DNA from: Deltaproteobacteria bacterium
Lineage (GTDB): Bacteria; Desulfobacterota; DSM-4660; Desulfatiglandales; Desulfatiglandaceae
Reading direction: 5' to 3'
DNA length: 6,928 nt
NCBI GenBank assembly: GCA_013349725.1
Contig: DUZB01000372.1
Location: forward strand, 3,337-10,264
In this document: positions 1 to 4,711 of the stretch, piece after piece
How positions within the stretch are numbered: position 1 is the first letter of the stretch
Layout of the letters: every line of letters begins with the position of its first letter
Translations under genes and position numbers: made by a program
The notes under the pieces: model-generated
The model's database searches: none
Told to the model about the DNA's origin: nothing
What the model saw: the letters and a program-made list of their open reading frames with translations, nothing else

Positions 1-253
1 TGGCATGGAGGGCAAAAAGCAGTCTGGCCCGTTCCCGCATGGGAACATTCTTCCAGGTCTGAAAGGCTTCATGGGCCGCCCTGACAGCCATGAGCGCTTC
101 TTCTTTCGTTGCCTGGGGAAACGTCGCGATCACTTCCCCCGTAGCAGGGTTGGTTGTCTCCTCAATATCCGTGGACTGAGAGTCCACCCACTCCCCGTTA
201 ATCAGGAATTTGAGCTTTCCATAATGCTTTTTTATTTCAGGCAATACCGCCAT
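1..253 (-). CDS. Aldehyde dehydrogenase family protein, N-terminal fragment (gene runs off the left edge)
   Basis: Only the first 84 codons are in the window. The product begins MAVLPEIKKHYGKLKFLING and continues through INGEWVDSQ, a TNPATGEVIATFPQA stretch, and AAHEAFQTWKNVPMRERARL. This is the ordinary N-terminal layout of the NAD(P)-dependent aldehyde dehydrogenase superfamily: the NGxW strand, the NPATGE segment, then an AFxxW..R.R..L helix. The catalytic Cys and Glu lie beyond the window. The resemblance leans toward methylmalonate-semialdehyde or succinate-semialdehyde dehydrogenase-like members, but the fragment cannot fix the substrate. The ATG at 253 is supported by AGGAGG at 266-261 with a 7-base spacer. 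It is the last visible gene of the minus-strand operon, 157 bases after dctM, so it probably oxidises an aldehyde derived from whatever the TRAP system imports (inference). Confidence 0.87.
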   Translation of the reverse strand, partial: MAVLPEIKKHYGKLKFLINGEWVDSQSTDIEETTNPATGEVIATFPQATKEEALMAVRAAHEAFQTWKNVPMRERARLLFALHA

Positions 254-265
254 ATATTCTCCTCC

Positions 266-300
266 TTTGTTGGTTTTCTTCGTTCTTTGTTTTTCGTTCT
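266..300. repeat. Degenerate heptamer array (5 x 7 bp) upstream of the aldehyde dehydrogenase gene
   Basis: Cutting this stretch every seven bases gives tttgttg, gttttct, tcgttct, ttgtttt, tcgttct. Two units are identical 14 bases apart. The period is weaker than in the other arrays and the region is T-rich, so low complexity could explain part of it. It overlaps the outer edge of the Shine-Dalgarno region of the dehydrogenase gene. Confidence 0.4.
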
Positions 301-373
301 GTGAGGCTTCAATGTAAGGGCATGAGCTTTTTTCCACACGGTCAGATCTCAAAATCTCTCATTTCCATCCTCA

Positions 374-408
374 GCTAACGGCTAATAGCTAATGGCTAAC
401 AGCCAATA
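374..408. repeat. Heptamer tandem array, unit GCTAAYR (5 copies)
   Basis: Five consecutive 7-bp units read gctaacg, gctaata, gctaatg, gctaaca, gccaata. The first five bases are kept in four units and changed by one base in the last. The array ends three bases from the dctM stop codon, in the dctM-dehydrogenase gap. It has no coding potential and is not a terminator, since it has no G+C-rich stem followed by a T run. Function unknown. Confidence 0.85.
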
Positions 409-410
409 GA

Positions 411-1718
411 TCACCTCGTCATCATGGCCGGCAGAAAAAGGGCTAACTTGGGAAACACGGTAACCAGCACAACCACCGCAAAGATCGCGAAAAGAAAAGG
501 CATCACGCCCCTGAAAATCGTCTCCACGGGTACGTCTTTTGCCACTCCCGCCACCGTAAAGATGTTCAGGCCCATGGGAGGAGTAATCAGGCCTGCCTCC
601 ATCATAAGGACCGCTATGACTCCAAACCAGATGGGATCAAATCCCAGCGCCAGGATAACCGGATAAATCACCGGCATGGTCAGCACCATCATGGAAATGG
701 CATCCAGGAAACATCCTAAAAAGAGAAAGATAATAATGATAATCGTATGGATCAGATAGGGAGATACCTGAAGATCGGCTGCCCACTGGGCGATCTGCAT
801 GGGAATGGTTGACAGAGCAAGAAAATAGCTGAACACATTGGCGCCGGCTACCAGGAAAAGAACCATCACCGAAATCCTAATCGCTTCCTGCAAAGCCCCC
901 ACGAGGTTCTGCCAGGTCAATTTCTTCTTGAAAATGGCAATAATAAAAAGGACAGTGGCGCCTATGGCCCCCGCTTCCGTGGGTGTAAAGACCCCGCCGT
1001 AGATGCCTCCCATCACCAGAAGGAATACAACCAGCGGTTCCCAGACCTTTAATAAAGACAAGAATTTCTCGCCCCACGTTACCCTCTCAGGGATGGCTGG
1101 GGCCAGTTCGGGATTCATCTTCACCAACAGTATCACAATGAAAATGTAGGCAAGCCCCAGGGTCAGGCCTGGAATAATGCCCGCCACAAGGAGCTTTCCA
1201 ATAGACTGTTCCGTAAGCATGCCGTAAACGATAAAACCGATGCTCGGCGGAATAAGAAAACCGAGCGTGCCGCCGGCGGCAATGGTCCCGGTGGACAGCC
1301 TCGGGTGATAATGATACCGGTTCATCTCAGGAAGCGCCACGGTCCCCATGGTAGCAGCGGTGGCGACAGACGAACCGGATACAGCAGCAAATCCTGCACA
1401 GGCGCCGATGGTAGCCACGCCGAGGCCGCCAGGAAGCCTGCGAAACCATTTTTCAAAGGCACTGAACAGATCTTTGGTCATCCCTGAACTGCCTGCAAAT
1501 CCCCCCATGACAATAAACAGGGGGATGACGGTATAGGGAAAATAGGAGGATACTTCATACAGGGTCCGGCTGACCATGGGAAGAGCCGCCCCCATACTTG
1601 CCAGATAAGCCACTCCTGCAAACCCCACAAACATCATGGCGTATGCAATATGCATCCCGATAAACAACAGAAAAAAAACCAGGGCCGTTCCAATAATCCC
1701 GACAGTTACAGGATCCAA
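411..1718 (-). CDS. dctM: TRAP transporter large permease subunit (DctM family)
   Basis: This is the main channel subunit of a tripartite ATP-independent periplasmic transporter, which drives solute uptake with a sodium gradient across the inner membrane. The 435-residue product is almost entirely hydrophobic, as expected for about a dozen membrane helices. It carries the family's landmarks: AGSSGMTKDLF (75-85), AAVSGSSVATAATMG (111-125), GGTLGFLIPPSIGFIVYG (149-166), FTPTEAGAIGA (244-254) and GLITPPMGLNIFTVAG (376-391). The two LIPP/ITPP helical hairpins are the likely substrate and sodium sites. I place the start at the TTG at 1718: GAGGAG lies six bases upstream, and LDPVTVGIIG matches where family members begin. 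A longer reading to a TTG at 1766 would run into repeat DNA and lacks a ribosome site. It lies downstream of dctQ in the operon, across a 189-bp repeat-filled gap. Confidence 0.97.
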   Translation of the reverse strand: MDPVTVGIIGTALVFFLLFIGMHIAYAMMFVGFAGVAYLASMGAALPMVSRTLYEVSSYFPYTVIPLFIVMGGFAGSSGMTKDLFSAFEKWFRRLPGGLGVATIGACAGFAAVSGSSVATAATMGTVALPEMNRYHYHPRLSTGTIAAGGTLGFLIPPSIGFIVYGMLTEQSIGKLLVAGIIPGLTLGLAYIFIVILLVKMNPELAPAIPERVTWGEKFLSLLKVWEPLVVFLLVMGGIYGGVFTPTEAGAIGATVLFIIAIFKKKLTWQNLVGALQEAIRISVMVLFLVAGANVFSYFLALSTIPMQIAQWAADLQVSPYLIHTIIIIIFLFLGCFLDAISMMVLTMPVIYPVILALGFDPIWFGVIAVLMMEAGLITPPMGLNIFTVAGVAKDVPVETIFRGVMPFLFAIFAVVVLVTVFPKLALFLPAMMTR

Positions 1719-1733
1719 TAGGTTCTCCTCGTG

Positions 1734-1746
1734 TGAAACTTCGTTT
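1734..1746. repeat. 13-bp word TGAAACTTCGTTT, copy 1
   Basis: The same 13 bases occur exactly at 3617-3629, upstream of dctP. A diverged version (tgaaactccg) lies at 2401-2410, just upstream of dctQ. Each lies between an array with a 7-bp period and the downstream minus-strand gene. On the minus strand it reads AAACGAAGTTTCA, a near-palindrome with a GAA centre. Confidence 0.7.
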
Positions 1747-1753
1747 GTCCGGT

Positions 1754-1781
1754 GTCCAAGGTCCAATGTCCAAAGTCAAAT
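1754..1781. repeat. Heptamer tandem array, unit GTCCAAN (4 copies)
   Basis: Units read gtccaag, gtccaat, gtccaaa, then gtcaaat, where one C is missing and the next base is borrowed. It lies in the dctQ-dctM gap, immediately beyond the 13-bp word at 1734-1746. The longest open reading of dctM would translate part of this array, one reason to prefer the shorter dctM start. Confidence 0.8.
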
Positions 1782-1794
1782 GATGACCCGTTTT

Positions 1795-1864
1795 CGTCAT
1801 TCCCGCGAACGCGGGAATCCAGAACATCGGGTGCTTATGGACTCCCGCGTTCGCGAGAGTGACG
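1795..1864. repeat. Inverted repeat with 27-bp palindromic arms, dRS3-like
   Basis: The left arm (1795-1821) and right arm (1838-1864) are inverted copies matching at 24 of 27 positions, separated by 16 bases. Each arm also folds on itself. The left arm contains ATTCCC-GCGAACGC-GGGAAT (1799-1818), fitting the ATTCCC-N8-GGGAAT form described for Neisseria dRS3 elements. The right arm has a decayed version. It lies between dctQ and dctM, so it would be transcribed and could form either one long stem or two short ones. No T run follows on the minus strand, so it is unlikely to be a simple terminator. It could be a non-autonomous mobile repeat or a REP-like RNA-stability element. Confidence 0.88.
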
Positions 1865-1890
1865 GCCTTGGGGACTTTTTACGAGACCAT

Positions 1891-1925
1891 CATTCAGAAT
1901 TCATCATTCATAATTCTTCATTCTT
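1891..1925. repeat. Heptamer tandem array, unit MATTCWT-like (5 copies), overlapping the dctQ 3' end
   Basis: Units read cattcag, aattcat, cattcat, aattctt, cattctt. The core ATTC is at the same place in all five. The dctQ stop codon (TGA, 1910-1908) falls inside the array, so the last residues of DctQ (about NEEL) are encoded by repeat sequence. This suggests the repeat arrived or expanded across the gene end. Confidence 0.8.
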
Positions 1926-2399
1926 TATTTTCGACCCCAGCTTCTTTATCAAGTCCAAAAGATCAAGAACCAACTCCAGCGCCAGGAAGAAACCCGCAAC
2001 AGAAACCAGAAGCCTGAATGGAAGCTGAGGGATTCGCCACATGTCGGACACGGATTTTTCTTCCATTCCCACCACCCAGCCCTGCCAGGCCAGGATAGAA
2101 ATAATGAACAGGCTGATCAGGGTCGTCAGGATCTCTAACAGGACCGCCAGGCGCCGGGGAAGTTTGCTCACCAGCATGGTAACCCTGACCTGACCCTTTA
2201 CCTGATGGGTGTAGGCGACTCCCAGGAGAATGAAAATGGAAAGGATATAGCTTGAAAGTTCCATTGCCCCGGGGATGGGGCGGGACCATATGGCCCGTCC
2301 CAAAACGTCCGCCGTTGTCAGCAGCATCATGGGAATCAGGAAAAACATCCCCACAAAACTGAGGTAAACCGCCATATTCTGAATGCCTTTTCTAAACAC
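1908..2399 (-). CDS. dctQ: TRAP transporter small permease subunit (DctQ family)
   Basis: This is the small membrane partner that packs against DctM and helps dock the substrate-loaded binding protein. The product has 163 residues, normal for the family, with four predicted membrane helices at about 9-30, 45-64, 85-107 and 127-149. The signature DVLGRAIWSRPIPGAMELSS (31-50) at the end of helix 1 and start of helix 2 is typical of DctQ. The start is a GTG at 2399 with CGGAG six bases upstream. An internal ATG at residue 9 is a weaker alternative. It lies between dctP and dctM, the usual P-Q-M order. The extreme C-terminus runs into the heptamer array at 1891-1925. Confidence 0.95.
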   Translation of the reverse strand: MFRKGIQNMAVYLSFVGMFFLIPMMLLTTADVLGRAIWSRPIPGAMELSSYILSIFILLGVAYTHQVKGQVRVTMLVSKLPRRLAVLLEILTTLISLFIISILAWQGWVVGMEEKSVSDMWRIPQLPFRLLVSVAGFFLALELVLDLLDLIKKLGSKIKNEEL

Positions 2400-2417
2400 T
2401 TGAAACTCCGGTCTGAA

Positions 2418-2445
2418 CGTCTCACGGTTCCCGGCTCAGGGTTGC
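2418..2445. repeat. Degenerate heptamer array (4 units) with an inverted partner at 2474-2487
   Basis: Units read cgtctca, cggttcc, cggctca, gggttgc. The 14 bases at 2474-2487 (accctga + accgtga) are the exact reverse complement of two blocks on the left: TCACGGT (2422-2428) and TCAGGGT (2436-2442). Those blocks are separated by one extra 7-base unit, TCCCGGC. The dctP-dctQ transcript could therefore form a 14-bp stem with a one-unit bulge. No T run follows. Confidence 0.65.
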
Positions 2446-2515
2446 CCCACGCTCTTCTCACTTCAGCAAAAGGACCCTGAACCGTGACCCGATGAACATC
2501 TGAATTGTCTCGTTT

Positions 2516-3571
2516 TTATTTTTTCCATTCCGGAGGAATCGCCACGCAGGTGACTCCGGCATCCGTTGCCGCACGGTCATAGATCATGACAATTTCTTTC
2601 GCGGGCAGTCCTTTGGCCTCCATATCAGCCACCCATTTCTTCGTCACATCCTGGAATTTTTCAAACCACAGACTGGCCTGATCGGCCGGCAGTTCGTGCA
2701 TCTTTACCCCTTTATCCGCAATTTCTTTCATCATGGTCTTGTACACGGCCTGATTAAGACCGCCGGTGGTGCGGAATGGGTTGCTGACTACCTCTTCAAT
2801 AATCACCTTCAAGTCATCAGGGGTTTTCTCCCACGTTTTCTTGTTCATGACCACGCCTTCTGAAACACAGCCGAACGTTGCGATGGCGCCATACTTCACC
2901 ACCTCGTACAACTTGAAGGCAAGAACGAGAGGAGGACAGGTAACAAGTCCGTCGATGGTGCCGGTCTCCAGGGCAAGATACACATCGCCAAGGGGCATGA
3001 ATACGGGTTCGGCGCCCAAGGATTTGATATACTGCGTCTGCATCCCTCCCGGAGTCCTGATTCGCAACCCTTTACAGTCAGCAAGAGAATTCACCGGCTT
3101 GGTCGTCCAGAGGAACGCCTGGATGCAGCCGTTCAACTCAAGCACCTTTACATTCGGAAATTCCTTCTGAAGGGCTTCTTTGTACACCTTGTTTCCGATG
3201 TCCACAGATACGTCTTTTCCATCAACCCATGCGGCAAAGGAAAGCACATCCGTCAGGGGAAATTTGCCCGGGGTCCAGGTTGCTGTAAAATAACCCATGT
3301 CCGAAAGGCCGTTGGCCACAATGTCAAAGTGCTCCGGGCCTTTTCCCAAAGCGCCACCGGCGTAGAGCGTGGTGGTAATTCTTCCACCGCTGCGTTTTTC
3401 CAACTCCTCCAGCATCGGTTTCCATACGGTCTTAACCTCTCTGCTGGCAGGCGGGTGCCACGTACTGAATTTCAGGTTAATTTTCTCATCCGATCCAGCC
3501 ATTACACCGGCCGGCGCCAGAAACAGTGCCACAAATGCAGCCAATACACATGCCAAAATAACCTTCTTCAT
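2516..3571 (-). CDS. dctP: TRAP transporter periplasmic solute-binding protein (DctP family)
   Basis: This is the secreted receptor that captures an organic acid in the periplasm and delivers it to DctQM. The product has 351 residues. It starts with a signal peptide (MKK, hydrophobic run to about residue 24, cleavage likely after VMA at 25). The mature protein begins with a strand rich in KFSTWHPP. The family signature GLRIRTPGGMQTQYIKSLGA (168-187) contains Arg172, at the position that in characterised DctP proteins clamps a substrate carboxylate. LGDVYLALETGTIDGLV (194-210) is the second landmark. I choose the ATG at 3571 because AGGAGG lies six bases upstream. A TTG two codons earlier directly abuts that site. 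The substrate is probably a carboxylate or related acid, but its identity is not visible. It is the first structural gene after the regulator. Confidence 0.97.
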   Translation of the reverse strand: MKKVILACVLAAFVALFLAPAGVMAGSDEKINLKFSTWHPPASREVKTVWKPMLEELEKRSGGRITTTLYAGGALGKGPEHFDIVANGLSDMGYFTATWTPGKFPLTDVLSFAAWVDGKDVSVDIGNKVYKEALQKEFPNVKVLELNGCIQAFLWTTKPVNSLADCKGLRIRTPGGMQTQYIKSLGAEPVFMPLGDVYLALETGTIDGLVTCPPLVLAFKLYEVVKYGAIATFGCVSEGVVMNKKTWEKTPDDLKVIIEEVVSNPFRTTGGLNQAVYKTMMKEIADKGVKMHELPADQASLWFEKFQDVTKKWVADMEAKGLPAKEIVMIYDRAATDAGVTCVAIPPEWKK

Positions 3572-3616
3572 TGCCAACCTCCTCTTCTTCTACAAGTTAA
3601 TAAGAAACTTACCCTT

Positions 3617-3629
3617 TGAAACTTCGTTT
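3617..3629. repeat. 13-bp word TGAAACTTCGTTT, copy 2
   Basis: This is identical to 1734-1746. It forms part of a short perfect inverted repeat (GAAAC-TTC-GTTTC, 3618-3630) and overlaps the first unit of the heptamer array at 3626-3653. It lies 46 bases upstream of the dctP start. Confidence 0.7.
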
Positions 3630-3653
3630 CCAGTTGACGGTTTCCGGTTACCG
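3626..3653. repeat. Heptamer tandem array, unit GTTNNCG (4 copies)
   Basis: Units read gtttcca, gttgacg, gtttccg, gttaccg. GTT is kept in all units and CG in three. It lies in the gap between the regulator gene and dctP, right beside the second copy of the 13-bp word. Confidence 0.75.
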
Positions 3654-3696
3654 ATGCTGGAAGCTGAACCCATGTATAAGACCCCACCTGATCCAA

Positions 3697-3762
3697 ATCG
3701 GAATCGAAATCGACCATTCCATGCGGGTGGCCTTCGATTTCGATTTCGATTTCGATTTCGAT
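3697..3762. repeat. Hexamer array (TTCGAT x5) with inverted partner, long hairpin
   Basis: Five perfect TTCGAT units occupy 3733-3762. The opposite arm at 3697-3713 (atcgga, atcgaa, atcga) is their reverse complement with one mismatch over 17 bases against 3734-3750. The loop is 20 bases, and two repeat units are left over. The hairpin begins about 30 bases past the stop codon of the regulator gene, inside the presumed operon transcript. No T run follows, so an RNA-processing or stability role is more likely than termination (inference). Confidence 0.85.
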
Positions 3763-3791
3763 AAAGAACGATGAAAAACATGCCAGAAACC

Positions 3792-4493
3792 CTACGCCAT
3801 TGCAACAGGTTTCTGCCTCTTTTCCAGATGTCCCTGCTCCGTTTCCTCTACCGTCAAATCCTGAATGTATTCCAACGCCATGGAAATATGATCTTTGGTC
3901 AACTTCACAGTGACTTGTGCATCCCCTTGTTTGATAGAAGCCAGAATCTTTTTATGGTAAAAGAGGGATTCCTCCAGGTGTCGTTTTTGGGCGAGTGACC
4001 TGGAACTGAAACGTTTCACCTGGTTATGCAGCATTTCCGCAACTTTTTTCAAACGCCCATGGCCGGCGGTATCGATCATCAGGTCATGAAATTTCTGATG
4101 CAGGGTCTGATATTCCAAAATGTCCGGAGGATCAGCGACGACGCATTTTTCCATTTCGCCGACAATGACCTCCCATTCTCGAATATTTTTAGGCGTAATA
4201 TGCGAAAAGGCCAGTTCCGTGGCCATACCGTAAAGGACAGACTTCAGGCTGTAGATTTCCCAGGCATCCTTTTTCGTGATTCTGGTAACAAAAGCTCCAT
4301 GGTTGGGTTTTCGAACGATCAGCCCATCCCCCTCCAACAATTTCAGGGCTTCCCTTACTGGAGGGCGACTGATCCCAAGCTGGGAGGCGACGTCCTGTTC
4401 CTTTATCTGCTGTCCGGGACAAAAATCTCCCTTAAAAATGCAATCGGCAAGGTATTTCCGGACGTTATCTGAGATGGATTCCACTTTGATCAT
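3792..4493 (-). CDS. GntR-family transcriptional regulator, FCD (FadR-like) type
   Basis: This is a likely ligand-responsive repressor of the downstream TRAP/dehydrogenase genes. The product has 233 residues, typical of the FCD subfamily. The N-terminal winged helix-turn-helix spans about 5-70, with the recognition region DVASQLGISRPPVREALKLL (34-53) and the wing GLIVRKPNHGAFV (57-69). The helical FCD effector domain follows (about 75-215). Its usual metal/ligand positions appear as His132, His136, His180 and His202; the first is an Asp in most relatives (DxxxH motif). The ATG at 4493 is chosen because the HTH begins at the usual distance from it; AGGAG lies 12 bases upstream, a rather long spacer. 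It is divergent from dsrM and in line with dctPQM, and probably autoregulates through the palindrome at 4519-4528. The effector is unknown. Confidence 0.95.
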   Translation of the reverse strand: MIKVESISDNVRKYLADCIFKGDFCPGQQIKEQDVASQLGISRPPVREALKLLEGDGLIVRKPNHGAFVTRITKKDAWEIYSLKSVLYGMATELAFSHITPKNIREWEVIVGEMEKCVVADPPDILEYQTLHQKFHDLMIDTAGHGRLKKVAEMLHNQVKRFSSRSLAQKRHLEESLFYHKKILASIKQGDAQVTVKLTKDHISMALEYIQDLTVEETEQGHLEKRQKPVAMA

Positions 4494-4518
4494 TCTTCGC
4501 GCATACTCCTATTGTCTT

Positions 4519-4528
4519 TTGTATACAA
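4519..4528. promoter_or_regulatory. Probable operator of the GntR regulator: perfect palindrome TTGTATACAA
   Basis: This is a perfect 10-bp palindrome located 26 bases upstream of the regulator start. It overlaps the putative -10 region and start of transcription. FCD-type GntR proteins commonly bind short palindromes with an A+T core such as TNGTNNNACNA or TTGTATACAA-like sites. Position and symmetry fit autorepression. No second full copy was found elsewhere in the window. Confidence 0.55.
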
Positions 4529-4555
4529 TGTTCCATATCCATATGGGCCTGTCAA
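4527..4555 (-). promoter_or_regulatory. Putative sigma70 promoter of the regulator/TRAP operon
   Basis: A perfect -35 box TTGACA reads at 4555-4550 on the minus strand. With a 17-base spacer the -10 would be AACATT (4532-4527), a poor match (3 of 6), so the -10 assignment is uncertain. A weak -10 overlapped by a palindrome fits a regulated promoter. Confidence 0.45.
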
Positions 4556-4559
4556 TAGA

Positions 4560-4594
4560 ATTTTCAGATTGCTGAGAATTTTTTAGATGCATCT
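4560..4594. promoter_or_regulatory. Two adjacent dyads in the divergent control region
   Basis: ATTTTCAG-ATTG-CTGAGAAT (4560-4579) is an 8-bp inverted repeat with one mismatch followed by five T residues. It is too A+T-rich for a convincing terminator. Next to it lies the perfect 10-bp palindrome AGATGCATCT (4585-4594). Both sit midway between the two divergent promoters, where a second regulator could bind. Function not known. Confidence 0.35.
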
Positions 4595-4644
4595 CTAAAG
4601 AATCGTATTCCGGACGCCATTCGTCCATAACTTAGCTTCTTACG

Positions 4645-4674
4645 AAACCATCGTACTTGACAAAAAAACCATCG
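4645..4674 (+). promoter_or_regulatory. Direct repeat AAACCATCG x2 flanking the dsrM -35 box
   Basis: AAACCATCG occurs at 4645-4653 and again at 4666-4674. The copies are 21 bp apart start to start, two turns of the DNA helix, so both face the same side. The -35 hexamer TTGACA (4657-4662) lies between them. A dimeric regulator bound here would overlap RNA polymerase, which suggests repression, though this is inference. Confidence 0.5.
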
Positions 4675-4685
4675 CCTTTTACTAT
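4657..4685 (+). promoter_or_regulatory. sigma70-type promoter of dsrMK
   Basis: A perfect TTGACA (4657-4662), an optimal 17-base spacer and TACTAT (4680-4685; 4 of 6 matches to TATAAT). Transcription would begin near 4692, leaving only about 20 bases before the ATG at 4712 or about 47 before the alternative GTG at 4739. Confidence 0.65.
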
Positions 4686-4711
4686 GCGGGCCATGGTTTC
4701 AGCCAAAAAAC

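Noticed and set aside
374..408. CRISPR array
   Set aside because: Units are seven bases with no spacers; the same holds for every other array here, and no cas gene is visible.
1719..1766. Longer dctM start at the TTG at 1766
   Set aside because: The extra 16 residues would come from repeat DNA and have no ribosome site, while GAGGAG correctly precedes the TTG at 1718.
1795..1864. Intrinsic terminator between dctQ and dctM
   Set aside because: The stem is long and G+C-rich but no T run follows on the minus strand, and the downstream genes complete the same transporter.
3671..3680. Second regulator site or -10 box (minus-strand TTATACATG) upstream of dctP
   Set aside because: It has only a half-match to TTGTATACAA and no suitable -35 at 16-18 bases, so neither a site nor a promoter can be supported.
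4490..4504. Leader peptide MREE whose stop overlaps the regulator start (ATGA)
   Set aside because: The AGGAG is only one base from its ATG, too close for good initiation; the overlap is probably chance.
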